In this document: positions 46,638 to 56,866 of the stretch, in pieces
How the letters are laid out: every line of letters begins with the position of its first letter
Position numbering within the stretch: position 1 is the first letter of the stretch
NCBI RefSeq assembly: GCF_018100925.1
Contig: NZ_JAGJEH010000002.1
Coordinates: 248,001-312,000 of the forward strand
Direction: 5' to 3'
DNA length: 64,000 nucleotides
From: Pseudoalteromonas luteoviolacea
GTDB lineage: Bacteria; Pseudomonadota; Gammaproteobacteria; Enterobacterales; Alteromonadaceae
The notes under the pieces: model-generated
Told to the model about the DNA's origin: nothing
What the model saw: only the letters and a program-made list of their open reading frames with translations
Database searches by the model: none
Translations under genes and position numbers: made by a program

Positions 46638-48145
46638 AGTGAATACCTCAGCTGGATTGCTTTAATGTGACGAGTATGCGCAATTTGTGCGTGATCAAAT
46701 GCTGATACCCACATACATGTGCCTGTTTTTAGTGGAATGTCATACTGAGAGTGGGTATTGTGTTTTCTAACTAGTTCCAGTGTCCAACGCCCGTTAGACC
46801 ATTCCCCCCGGGCTCGAACGTCAGCTCGATCGCCTTCAAATCGATTAGAACGATACAAAACGGAAGGTAAAAAAGTACCAATTGGATAAGTATCTTGCGT
46901 TTCCTGATAGGGTTTAGAGCCAAACCAAGGCAGTACTTCTAGATGTGATTGCGGCGTAATAGGCAAGCGTTTTGGCGATATGCCTTTGGCGCTGTACCAT
47001 TGCCAATTCATTACATAGGCGCCACTCTCTTTTCCATCTGCCTGATATCCAGCAGAGTATCTACGTTTGCCCTTGAGGTGCTCACTAGGTGGACCTATAA
47101 AATTATCGTCGGCTAGGTACATGTCATTGGTTCTGACCGCCTTCCAGTGCCATAAGTCACGAACATGGCCGTCTAAGCTGGCGTGGTAACCTTTACCGTG
47201 CCAATTTTTAGGTTTATTTTTGATTGGCTTATCGCCAGAGTGAAAGGTTTTATCTCCAGCAATTTCACACCCACTTGAGAGCATCACTGCAAATTTGTCT
47301 TCGTAAAAGGTGCGCTCATCGAATCGATAAAAGCCATTTTCCTGTACTTGCCAGCCATTGGCTGTTTTTAGTAAGGGTAAGTGATTGGTACTTTTAGACT
47401 CGTCTTGCCAAGATATCAGAAAGTAGCTCTCAAATTGGTTCGCCAGTGCTTTTATAGACACCTGCGTAGAACCATCGGTAAAATTTGCGCCACCTATGGT
47501 GGAGACTGTAAAACTGGGAGCTTGTTGCCACTGAGGCTCATTGGCTTTTCCATCAATGTCGATGAGCACTGAATTTTCAATGGTTAACACGTTTAATTGG
47601 TGGCTGGCGTTTAACGTCAATGTATGAATGAAATATCCAACAGCGATCAGGCAAATTACCCCGCTGCAATGGCGCAAATTTAAGCGTTTGGGAAGTAATA
47701 CAGACAGTACGGTACGGCCTTTTTGCAATATGTACATCCACGCATGCAAAACGAAATAGCCGACCATCAGCCACATTGCAATTTGGTGGATAGGCCGAAA
47801 AATTTGGCTGTAAATATTTGCCCAAATACACCAACCGGATAGCGTAGCAGACAGCAGTGCGATATAACCTAGGTAGTTGATCAATTTGTGATATGTTGAA
47901 GGATAGCTTCGCAAGGGGCTACGAATAGAATAGCAAACGTAGTATATAATTAGGAGTGTAATACCCACTGCAAAGCCCAGATGCCATATATGCATCGCAC
48001 CTTGCGGTAACAAGACAGAGATAGGTGTTAACCAATCTTGACTGATGATGGCAATTCTAAAGCCTGTTATGATGTTGCCGATAACCACAAGAATGGCAAC
48101 CACATGCAAGACAATGAATGTTTGTCGGTCCATGAAGGTGTTCAT
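46634..48145 (-). CDS. Cytochrome b561-like membrane protein fused to ethylbenzene-dehydrogenase-type haem-binding domain
   Basis: A 503-residue protein. The first 190 residues contain five transmembrane helices with histidines placed as haem ligands (MHIWHLGF, RPIHQIAMW, VLHAW). The C-terminal 300 residues are periplasmic and resemble the haem-binding gamma-subunit domain of ethylbenzene dehydrogenase/DMSO-reductase enzymes (DGKANEPQWQQAP, DKFAVMLSSGCEI, WKAVRTNDMYLADD). It is first in the operon with the DUF1566 protein and phosphatase. It probably moves electrons between quinone and a periplasmic partner; the partner is not obvious. Confidence 0.75.
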   Translation of the reverse strand: MNTFMDRQTFIVLHVVAILVVIGNIITGFRIAIISQDWLTPISVLLPQGAMHIWHLGFAVGITLLIIYYVCYSIRSPLRSYPSTYHKLINYLGYIALLSATLSGWCIWANIYSQIFRPIHQIAMWLMVGYFVLHAWMYILQKGRTVLSVLLPKRLNLRHCSGVICLIAVGYFIHTLTLNASHQLNVLTIENSVLIDIDGKANEPQWQQAPSFTVSTIGGANFTDGSTQVSIKALANQFESYFLISWQDESKSTNHLPLLKTANGWQVQENGFYRFDERTFYEDKFAVMLSSGCEIAGDKTFHSGDKPIKNKPKNWHGKGYHASLDGHVRDLWHWKAVRTNDMYLADDNFIGPPSEHLKGKRRYSAGYQADGKESGAYVMNWQWYSAKGISPKRLPITPQSHLEVLPWFGSKPYQETQDTYPIGTFLPSVLYRSNRFEGDRADVRARGEWSNGRWTLELVRKHNTHSQYDIPLKTGTCMWVSAFDHAQIAHTRHIKAIQLRYSL

Positions 48146-48293
48146 ATAATTATTGTTTTTGTAAATTTAGTGTAAATTATAATGTTTACATAAATGTGTC
48201 ATTTTTCAAATACTGCAAAAGGTTAAAGTTTTGACTAAACTTTGAGCAGTTAGGCTTAGTGAATAGCGTCAACTAGTTACAGAGGGATACGCA

Positions 48294-49481
48294 ATGGAAA
48301 AAATAGCTGTAGAGGCAGTAGATAGCGGCTATGTGATCGATAGCATGACGGACATTGTAGCGTGTTTGAATACATCTGATTCAATTCAACGCTTCTTATT
48401 GGATATTCATTGCATCTTACAAAAAGTAACCTACGCAGATAATTTTTATGTTGTTTTATATCAAGAGAATGGCAATTTATCTTTCCCATATTTTCACGAT
48501 GTAAAAGATGACATTCAAGCAGAAGAGCTGGATAACTTGTCCTTAGACGATATTTCGCATTCACTGACCGCGTTTGCGCTAAAATCTCACAAGGTATGTA
48601 ATTTTAAACAAAAAGACATCGAGCAGTTAATTGAATCAAACGAGGTCAGCATATTGGGATCGGTACCAAAGCAGTGGCTTTGTTTTCCGTTAGTTAACCG
48701 TAATCAACACCTTGGCGCGTTTATTATTCAGTCTTATCGCAAAGAAAATGAATACTCGGGCATGATTGTGGATGTGCTGTACACCATAAGTCACGTGATC
48801 TCCTCAGCGCTTGATGCTTTCAATAATCAACAAGCCTTAATTGAGGCCAACCGAGCACTGCAAAATTATCAATCTGAGTTGGAAGTGAAAGTGCAGGAAC
48901 GCACTTCAGAGTTGAAAGAAAGTTTAAACAAATTGGAACACGAGATTGAAGTCAGAGAATCACTCCAACAACAATTAGAACATGACTCCTTGCATGATAG
49001 CCTTACGGGGCTTGCCAACCGAAAGTACTTATTTAAGGAATTGGAACGACTGTCAGCACGTTCTCAACGTAATGACACGTTAGTTTATATTTTATATCTA
49101 GATCTTGATGATTTTAAGCCAGTAAATGATAACCACGGTCATCAAAGTGGCGATCTTGTGCTCAAAACGGTAAGTGAACGTTTAATTCAAACTTTAAGAA
49201 GTTACGATTTTATTTGCCGACTAGGTGGTGATGAGTTTGTTGTGATGTTGACAGAGCAAATAGAGCGTCAGTCTCTGACTTTACTTGCTGAACGCATGTT
49301 ACAATCACTCTCCGCACCAATTAAATTGGACTCGGGTATTGAGGTGCAGTGTGGGTGCAGTATTGGTATTGCATCTGTCATTAATCAATCATTTGATGCT
49401 CAGGCATTAATCCATAATGCAGATCTCGCCTTATACGAAGCAAAAGGCCGAGGAAAAAATCAGATCTATTTTGCCAAGTAA
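48294..49481 (+). CDS. GAF-domain diguanylate cyclase
   Basis: A 395-residue cytoplasmic protein: GAF-like sensor about residues 20-170, a coiled coil about 175-225 (QNYQSELEVKVQERTSELKE), and a GGDEF domain with DSLTGLANRKYLFKEL, the active site LGGDEF, and an upstream RSYD which fits the RxxD inhibitory site. It should make c-di-GMP with product feedback. The GAF ligand is unknown. An AGAGGG ribosome site precedes the ATG. Confidence 0.9.
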   Translation: MEKIAVEAVDSGYVIDSMTDIVACLNTSDSIQRFLLDIHCILQKVTYADNFYVVLYQENGNLSFPYFHDVKDDIQAEELDNLSLDDISHSLTAFALKSHKVCNFKQKDIEQLIESNEVSILGSVPKQWLCFPLVNRNQHLGAFIIQSYRKENEYSGMIVDVLYTISHVISSALDAFNNQQALIEANRALQNYQSELEVKVQERTSELKESLNKLEHEIEVRESLQQQLEHDSLHDSLTGLANRKYLFKELERLSARSQRNDTLVYILYLDLDDFKPVNDNHGHQSGDLVLKTVSERLIQTLRSYDFICRLGGDEFVVMLTEQIERQSLTLLAERMLQSLSAPIKLDSGIEVQCGCSIGIASVINQSFDAQALIHNADLALYEAKGRGKNQIYFAK

Positions 49482-49555
49482 ATGTATCGCCACAGCTTTA
49501 CCAGCGTGTATGATTGCATTAGGATCAAACTTTATTTTTGTTTAGATGGTTGCTA

Positions 49556-50614
49556 ATGGCACAAAAACTCTTCTTAATTTGTCTATTTTGGATGTGCGGA
49601 TCCGCGATTGCGATAGAGGTAACAGATCTATATGAAGCGACGCTCGTAGTGGATGATAAAACCCGTGCCACTAGGGCGAAAGCGAGTCAAGATGCCCTTG
49701 ATCAAGTTATCAAAAAGCTCACGGGTAAGGCAGGACATAGCAACCACCCTTTGATCAAAAAAAGTAAGCGGCGGATCTCTGATTATATGCTCAAGTATGA
49801 ATATATTGAGCATAGCAACCAAGAACTTAAGATCCGAGTACGATTTGAAGCTGAAAAAGTTGAGAACTTGGTTCGAGAAAGCGGCTTTGGTTTGTGGGGA
49901 AATAGACGTCCACTAATTGCTATCTGGCTCGTCATCGAAGATAACCTGAGAAGAGACTTTGTCACGCAGGAAAGTTATCCGCAGTTAGAGCGTTTAATTT
50001 ACGATACTGCAGCGGAGTGGGGGATCCCAGTGGTTGTGCCGTTGATGGATCTGACTGATCGCGCTCAAGTGGGAATTGCTGAAGTATGGGGAAACTTCTC
50101 AGAGCCGGTTGAAGCGGCATCGACGCGTTACAACGCAGAGCGGGTGATCACTGGTCGACTTTTCAAACAACCAAACTCAAGTAGCTGGCAATTAGATTGG
50201 CGTTATACCGACGCTGATATGTTTGAATCGGTGCAACTTGTTGGAGATAAACAACAACTACTTATTGCCATGGTCAACGATATGTCAGCTGCGTTGGCGA
50301 GCGAATATATTATTGACCCAACTAAATCTTATGCGACAAACAGCACCGTGATCACTGTGGATGGGCTAAGAACCTTTGATAAAATAGAACGAGCTAAAAG
50401 AGAGTTATTGACCATTAGTACAGTAAATAGCGTTGACGTGATTTATCGCAACAAACAACAAGTGCAGTTTGAAGTGGAGCATTTATCGTCGGTATCAGAT
50501 TTGCAAAAGTCACTCAAGTTGGAGCAATCATTTGAGGTTTATGTTGACCCACGAGCCTTTCACCAAGTGGTAAGCTCCTCGAATTTAAGGTATAGCTGGG
50601 TAGGGCAGCAATAA
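49556..50614 (+). CDS. DUF2066 protein
   Basis: A 352-residue exported or membrane-associated protein with signal peptide (residues 1-20, CGSAIA) and the DUF2066 pattern AKASQDALDQVIKKLTGKAG near the N-terminus. DUF2066 genes commonly precede hda in gammaproteobacteria. The function is unknown. I start at the ATG at 49556 rather than a TTG six codons upstream. Its stop TAA overlaps the hda ATG. Confidence 0.85.
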   Translation: MAQKLFLICLFWMCGSAIAIEVTDLYEATLVVDDKTRATRAKASQDALDQVIKKLTGKAGHSNHPLIKKSKRRISDYMLKYEYIEHSNQELKIRVRFEAEKVENLVRESGFGLWGNRRPLIAIWLVIEDNLRRDFVTQESYPQLERLIYDTAAEWGIPVVVPLMDLTDRAQVGIAEVWGNFSEPVEAASTRYNAERVITGRLFKQPNSSSWQLDWRYTDADMFESVQLVGDKQQLLIAMVNDMSAALASEYIIDPTKSYATNSTVITVDGLRTFDKIERAKRELLTISTVNSVDVIYRNKQQVQFEVEHLSSVSDLQKSLKLEQSFEVYVDPRAFHQVVSSSNLRYSWVGQQ

Positions 50615-51318
50615 TGTTAGATCCTATGCAGTTAGCTTTGCCTGTTACTTTGCCTGATGACGAAACCTTTACCTCGTATTTTGGCGGTGAAAAATCATTA
50701 GAAGTGACACACTTAAAAAAAGCACTCAGTGATATTCAAAAAGACTTTCAGTTTACTTATTTGTGCGGTTTGGCTGACTCTGGCAAATCGCATTTGTTGT
50801 ATGCAACTTGTATTCATGCACAAGAGCTGGGGCTCTCGACTATTTTGTTGTCGCTGCGTGAAGTAATTAAATTTGGCCCGGATGTTCTAGAAGGGTTAGA
50901 TGCATTGGATGTTGTTTGCATAGATGATGTTCATTTAGTCGCTGGTGATGACGCGATGGAAAAAGCACTCTTTAACTTTTTTAACCGTTTTAACGAGGCT
51001 GGCAAGTGCCTTGTTATGACCGCTGATTTGCTACCCAATATGCTCAATATTACTCTGCCGGATTTGGAGTCGCGTCTTACTTGGGGAACCACATTTCAGA
51101 TTCGCTCCATGAGTGATGACGACAAAGCAGAAGCATTGGTTAAGCGTGCAAATATGCGAGGGCTTGAACTAAGTGACGAATGTGCCCGATTTTTACTGAC
51201 CAGATTAAGTCGAGATATGCGCGCATTGTTGGATGTTTTAGACAAGTTAGACCATGCATCTATGGCTGCACAGCGAAAACTTACCATTCCTTTTATAAAA
51301 GCCACCCTAAAGCTGTGA
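50614..51318 (+). CDS. hda: DnaA regulatory inactivator Hda
   Basis: A 234-residue AAA+ protein. The N-terminus MQLALP holds the sliding-clamp-binding motif QLALP, the Walker A-like segment is GLADSGKSHLLYA and Walker B is VVCIDDVHLV. Hda with the loaded clamp stimulates ATP hydrolysis by DnaA and so blocks re-initiation. One-base overlap with the preceding DUF2066 gene shows coupling. Confidence 0.95.
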   Translation: MLDPMQLALPVTLPDDETFTSYFGGEKSLEVTHLKKALSDIQKDFQFTYLCGLADSGKSHLLYATCIHAQELGLSTILLSLREVIKFGPDVLEGLDALDVVCIDDVHLVAGDDAMEKALFNFFNRFNEAGKCLVMTADLLPNMLNITLPDLESRLTWGTTFQIRSMSDDDKAEALVKRANMRGLELSDECARFLLTRLSRDMRALLDVLDKLDHASMAAQRKLTIPFIKATLKL

Positions 51319-51322
51319 ATTT

Positions 51323-52383
<1,061 letters not shown>

Positions 52384-52396
52384 GAGCGAACCAAAA

Positions 52397-54784
52397 ATGA
52401 AATTTAGTGAAAAGTGGCTAAGAGAATGGGTTAATCCAGCTATCGATACGGATGCTCTATCTGAACAGCTATCTATGGCGGGTTTAGAAGTAGACGGTGT
52501 TGACCCAGTTGCTGGTGATTTTGACGGTGTAGTGATTGGTGAGGTTGTTGAATGTGGTCAACATCCAGATGCAGATAAGCTACGTGTAACGAAAGTCAAT
52601 GTCGGCGAAGAAGAACTACTAGACATTGTATGTGGTGCAGCAAACTGTCGTGCAGGCTTAAAAGTTGCAGTCGCCAAAGTTGGTGCTGTTTTACCAGGTG
52701 GCTTCAAAATTAAAAAAGCAAAGCTACGAGGCCAGCCATCACATGGTATGTTATGTGCGTTTGAAGAACTGGGTATGGCTGAAAGCTCTGACGGCATTCT
52801 AGAGTTACCTGAAAATGCGACAATCGGTCAAAGTATTCGTGAATATTTTCAGTTAGATGACGTTACAATCGACGTAGATTTGACGGCGAACCGCAGTGAC
52901 TGTTTAGGCATAAAAGGCCTAGCACGTGAAGTTGGTGTTCTAAATGGTATTGACGTTAAAGAAATTGAAATCAACGCCGTTGAACCAACGATTGACGACA
53001 AAGTAGAGATTGAGCTGGTAGACAGCGATGCATGTCCTCGTTACTTAGGTCGTGTGATCAAGGGCATTAACCTTGATGCAGAGTCACCTCTGTGGATGGT
53101 TGAAAAACTACGTCGTTCGGGCATTCGTTCTATAGACCCAGTTGTTGATGTGACTAACTACGTACTACTTGAACTTGGACACCCAATGCATGCGTTTGAT
53201 CTTGCTGCGATTTCTGGTGGAGTCAAAGTACGTAAAGCACAGCAAAATGAAGAACTAGTCTTGCTAGATGGCAATACTGCTAAATTAAACACTTCTACAC
53301 TGCTGATTGCAGATCACGAGAAAGCGCTAGCGATGGCTGGTATTTTTGGTGGTGAGGCATCGGGCGTGAAAGAAGGTACTCAAGACATTTTGCTTGAAAG
53401 TGCATTTTTCAATCCATTAGCAATTGCTGGTCAAGCGCGTAGCTATGGACTACACACAGACGCGTCACACCGCTATGAGCGTGGTGTTGATTATCAATTG
53501 CAACGTGATGCAATGGAACGTGCGACAGCACTACTACTAGAGATTGTAGGTGGTGAAGCTGGCCCTGTGGTTGAAGCAGTATCAGAGGCTGACTTACCTG
53601 CGTCCAAGTCGGTAACACTACGTCGTGAACGTTTAGACCGCGTGATTGGCTATCATATCGAAGATTCTAAAGTAACTGACATTTTGACTCGCCTTGGTTT
53701 AGATGTGTCATTTGAGTCTGGTCAATGGCAAGCACAGATACCTAGCTATCGTTTTGATATCAGCATTGAAGAAGATCTGATTGAAGAAGTGGCGCGTGTG
53801 TTTGGTTACAACAACATTCCAAATGTTGCGCCGACAGCGGCACTTAAAATGACTGACCACCAAGAAGCATCAGTACCAGTCGCGCGTTTCCGCAATGAAT
53901 TAGTTGCCAGAGGTTATCAAGAAGCCATTACTTATAGCTTTGTAGATCCTAAGAAACAGGCACTACTTCACCCTAGCAGTGATGCACTTGTGCTACCTCA
54001 CCCAATTTCAGTTGAAATGTCAGCAATGCGTGTGAGCTTGATGCCTGGATTGGTCAACGCATTGGTTTACAACCAGAACCGTCAGCAATCGCGAATTCGT
54101 TTCTTTGAACATGGCTTAAAGTTCATCAAAGATGACAGTGCAGAAAATGGTGTGCGCCAAAGTGCAGTGCTTGGTGGTATTGTATATGGCAATACGCATA
54201 ATGAGCACTGGGGAATTGAAAGCCGCAAGGTTGATTTCTTTGATATTAAAGGCGATGTTGAAGCATTACTTGCAGTTTGCAATGACCCTGCTAGATTTAG
54301 CTTTAAAGCAGAAGCGAGCGATGGACTACATCCTGGTCAGTCAGCAGCAATATATGCTGATGGCATTAAAGTTGGTTTTATTGGTGCGATACACCCTCAA
54401 CTACAAAAGTCACTAGAATTGAATGATACTGCGTTTGTATTTGAGGTAGAAGTCGAAGCAATTGCCCAAAGAAAGCTGCCAGAAGCCGTTAGTATCTCAA
54501 AATTTCCATCAAATCGCAGAGATATTGCTATTTTAGTTGCAGATGATGTAAAAATAGGCGATATTTTAGAAAGCATTGAGAAAGTTGGCGGAAATCAATT
54601 AGTTGACCTAAACTTATTCGATGTGTATAAGGGCAAAGGTATTGAACCTGATTATAAGAGTTTAGCCATCGCCCTAACCCTACAAAACGTTGATAAAACG
54701 CTCGAAGAGAAAGATATCAATGAAGTTGTAGACAGAGTCGTGGCCGAATTGGCCAAACAATTTAATGCATCGTTGAGGGACTAG
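52397..54784 (+). CDS. pheT: Phenylalanyl-tRNA synthetase beta subunit
   Basis: A 795-residue subunit with an N-terminal OB-fold tRNA-binding domain ([20 protein letters not shown]), the B3/B4 editing region, B5, a class II-like core and a C-terminal anticodon-binding FDX-ACB domain ([20 protein letters not shown]). It lies 13 bases after pheS and 2 bases before ihfA, as in the typical operon. Confidence 0.97.
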   Translation: MKFSEKWLREWVNPAIDTDALSEQLSMAGLEVDGVDPVAGDFDGVVIGEVVECGQHPDADKLRVTKVNVGEEELLDIVCGAANCRAGLKVAVAKVGAVLPGGFKIKKAKLRGQPSHGMLCAFEELGMAESSDGILELPENATIGQSIREYFQLDDVTIDVDLTANRSDCLGIKGLAREVGVLNGIDVKEIEINAVEPTIDDKVEIELVDSDACPRYLGRVIKGINLDAESPLWMVEKLRRSGIRSIDPVVDVTNYVLLELGHPMHAFDLAAISGGVKVRKAQQNEELVLLDGNTAKLNTSTLLIADHEKALAMAGIFGGEASGVKEGTQDILLESAFFNPLAIAGQARSYGLHTDASHRYERGVDYQLQRDAMERATALLLEIVGGEAGPVVEAVSEADLPASKSVTLRRERLDRVIGYHIEDSKVTDILTRLGLDVSFESGQWQAQIPSYRFDISIEEDLIEEVARVFGYNNIPNVAPTAALKMTDHQEASVPVARFRNELVARGYQEAITYSFVDPKKQALLHPSSDALVLPHPISVEMSAMRVSLMPGLVNALVYNQNRQQSRIRFFEHGLKFIKDDSAENGVRQSAVLGGIVYGNTHNEHWGIESRKVDFFDIKGDVEALLAVCNDPARFSFKAEASDGLHPGQSAAIYADGIKVGFIGAIHPQLQKSLELNDTAFVFEVEVEAIAQRKLPEAVSISKFPSNRRDIAILVADDVKIGDILESIEKVGGNQLVDLNLFDVYKGKGIEPDYKSLAIALTLQNVDKTLEEKDINEVVDRVVAELAKQFNASLRD

Positions 54785-54786
54785 AT

Positions 54787-55086
54787 ATGGCGCTTACTAA
54801 AGCCGACATAGCTGAACACCTATTTGAAAAATTGGGGATAAATAAAAAGGATGCCAAAGACTTAGTTGAAGCGTTTTTTGAAGAAATCCGCTCAGCGCTT
54901 GAAAATGGAGAGCAGGTAAAGCTTTCTGGCTTTGGCAATTTTGACCTACGTGACAAGAAACAACGTCCGGGTCGGAACCCAAAAACTGGAGAAGATATAC
55001 CTATTTCTGCAAGGCGTGTTGTAACTTTTCGACCAGGACAGAAGTTAAAAACTCGTGTTGAAGTAGGCACAAGCAAAAACCTGTAA
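54787..55086 (+). CDS. ihfA: Integration host factor alpha subunit
   Basis: A 99-residue HU/IHF family protein starting [17 protein letters not shown], with the signature [18 protein letters not shown]. With IhfB it bends DNA in recombination, transcription and replication control. It is the last gene of the pheS-pheT-ihfA operon; a strong terminator follows. Confidence 0.97.
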   Translation: MALTKADIAEHLFEKLGINKKDAKDLVEAFFEEIRSALENGEQVKLSGFGNFDLRDKKQRPGRNPKTGEDIPISARRVVTFRPGQKLKTRVEVGTSKNL

Positions 55087-55133
55087 TAAGCTAAGTTACT
55101 GGCATTAAATGCTGGGTAATTGAGGCTTCCCTC

Positions 55134-55163
55134 AAAGGGTTTACTCGCAAGGGTAAACCCTTT
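55134..55163 (+). terminator. Terminator of pheST-ihfA operon
   Basis: Perfect 11-bp inverted repeat AAAGGGTTTAC / GTAAACCCTTT with an 8-base loop. It falls inside the longest reading frame of the next gene, which argues against that gene starting upstream. Confidence 0.8.
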
Positions 55164-55227
55164 GTCATATATTGGTAATAATAAAAATCTACACTTTTGT
55201 CACCCCCTACCAGCTTGGAAATGTGAA

Positions 55228-56823
55228 TTGCGTCAGAGAGTATCTGCTTGGACAAGCCGCACAAAAAATATTGTTGTTTCTTGGCTGATTTGCTCATTTC
55301 TTTTTGGTCTTCTCACTACTTTTATTTACATCCAACATACAGAGTCAGAAAAAGCGGATGTCAGGTCCATGGCACAGAGAGTACTGATTGACTTCGGCTC
55401 ACAGCTAGATAGCGTTGATACATTCTTGCGCCAGTCAGATAGCATTGATGTGACATGTTCTGATACCACTATTAGGCGAATGAGGCAGTTTGTCTTTAAG
55501 CACCCCGCAATCAGCGAAATCGGCATTGTGACTCCAAAAGGTGAACTGGTGTGTAATTCATTTGGCGTGTTGGCACCCCCTATGTTCATTGAAGAGCCAC
55601 CTAAAAAAAGAGGGCTGCGTTATCATGGCCCGATCATTTCTGAATTTTTACAAGTCTCCGCTTTTGTGCTCGCTAGAACACGTCATGATGGATATGAAAT
55701 TAATGCGTTGTTACCAACGGATTGGATCAACGATCTTTTGCATCTGAGCAAATATAGTGAACTGGATTATATTGCCATCGTTGATAGCGGATCTGGTGTG
55801 CCAATATTTTTGCAAGGGCGTTATAGTTTGCCATTAGGGCACAGCCTTTTTCCATCATCTCAAAGCAGTGCGTTTGAAGGGGAGTTTGATGATAAGTCCC
55901 GTAAATTTATGTACATACAGCCATTTAAAAATGTGCCTCAACTGTCAGTTATTGTAAGTAAGAGTACTCGACGTATTTTCACCCCAAGTCCAATATGGTT
56001 GGTTGTGTTGTGTTTAATGTATGTGATTTCGTGGGTAGGGTTGGTCTTGCTGCTCAATTACTATGATCAGCGCCTTCTCAGTAGTCGGGTATTGCTGCTT
56101 AGTGCGATAAATCGCGATGAGTTGTTCAATGTATATCAGCCTTTGGTTGATGCGCATAGTCAAAACATAGTTGGCGCTGAGGTGCTGATCCGCTGGATGC
56201 ACCCATTAGAAGGTGAACTCGGTCCAGCTTATTTTGTTCCTGAAGCAGAGCGTGATGGAACTATACTAGAGATGTCACTGTATCAAATTGACCGAGCGAT
56301 TTCCGATCTGAGGCCAATTCTGGCGGCCAATTCAAATTTCAAAGTGTCATTTAACGTCAATGGCTTTTTATTGGGTTGCCCAAGTTATATAAAAAAATTG
56401 TGTGAAGCCAAGGAAGTATTCCCTCGTCTCACCATAGAGCTCACAGAACGGGACATGTTATCCCAAGCAAAAATTAAATCTGTATTGCACCAACTGGTTG
56501 ATCTCGGAGTCGAGATCGCCATCGATGACTTTGGAACTGGGTATTGTGGCCTGCAATATTTACAAAGCTTTCCAATTGATTTATTGAAGATAGATCAGAG
56601 CTTTGTCGCGTCCATTGGGCTAGATAACCTGCAATCGCCAGTATTGAATGCAGTGATAGAAATGGCGGAAAAATTAGGTAAAAAACTCATCGCTGAAGGG
56701 GTTGAGACTGAACTACAAGCTAAGTATTTAAAGGTACGCGGAGTGTCTGTGCATCAAGGGTGGTATTACTTTAAAGCGCTGAGAATAGACGCCTTTAAAA
56801 ATCAGCTAGCGCTGGGGGAGTAA
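55228..56823 (+). CDS. CSS-motif sensor EAL phosphodiesterase
   Basis: A 531-residue membrane protein: TM helix near residue 20 (VVSWLICSFLFGLLTTFIYI), a periplasmic CSS-motif domain (VTCSDTTIR near 75 and LVCNSFGV near 108), a second TM near residue 260, and a C-terminal EAL domain. The catalytic motifs are largely kept: EVLIRW in place of EALLRW, TELTERDM, DDFGTGYCGL, LKIDQSF and AEGVET, so c-di-GMP hydrolysis is plausible. CSS-domain phosphodiesterases respond to periplasmic redox via disulfide. Start choice is uncertain: no ATG precedes the first TM; I use TTG 55228 with GGAA upstream. A TTG at 55120 would span the ihfA terminator. Confidence 0.8.
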   Translation: MRQRVSAWTSRTKNIVVSWLICSFLFGLLTTFIYIQHTESEKADVRSMAQRVLIDFGSQLDSVDTFLRQSDSIDVTCSDTTIRRMRQFVFKHPAISEIGIVTPKGELVCNSFGVLAPPMFIEEPPKKRGLRYHGPIISEFLQVSAFVLARTRHDGYEINALLPTDWINDLLHLSKYSELDYIAIVDSGSGVPIFLQGRYSLPLGHSLFPSSQSSAFEGEFDDKSRKFMYIQPFKNVPQLSVIVSKSTRRIFTPSPIWLVVLCLMYVISWVGLVLLLNYYDQRLLSSRVLLLSAINRDELFNVYQPLVDAHSQNIVGAEVLIRWMHPLEGELGPAYFVPEAERDGTILEMSLYQIDRAISDLRPILAANSNFKVSFNVNGFLLGCPSYIKKLCEAKEVFPRLTIELTERDMLSQAKIKSVLHQLVDLGVEIAIDDFGTGYCGLQYLQSFPIDLLKIDQSFVASIGLDNLQSPVLNAVIEMAEKLGKKLIAEGVETELQAKYLKVRGVSVHQGWYYFKALRIDAFKNQLALGE

Positions 56824-56831
56824 TAATTGAG

Positions 56832-56852
56832 AAAGCCCCAATAAGGGGCTTT
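56832..56852. terminator. Bidirectional terminator
   Basis: AAAGCCCC / GGGGCTTT stem with a 5-base loop between the convergent EAL and GH13 genes. Confidence 0.75.
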
Positions 56853-56866
56853 AGGGGTCATCTGTG

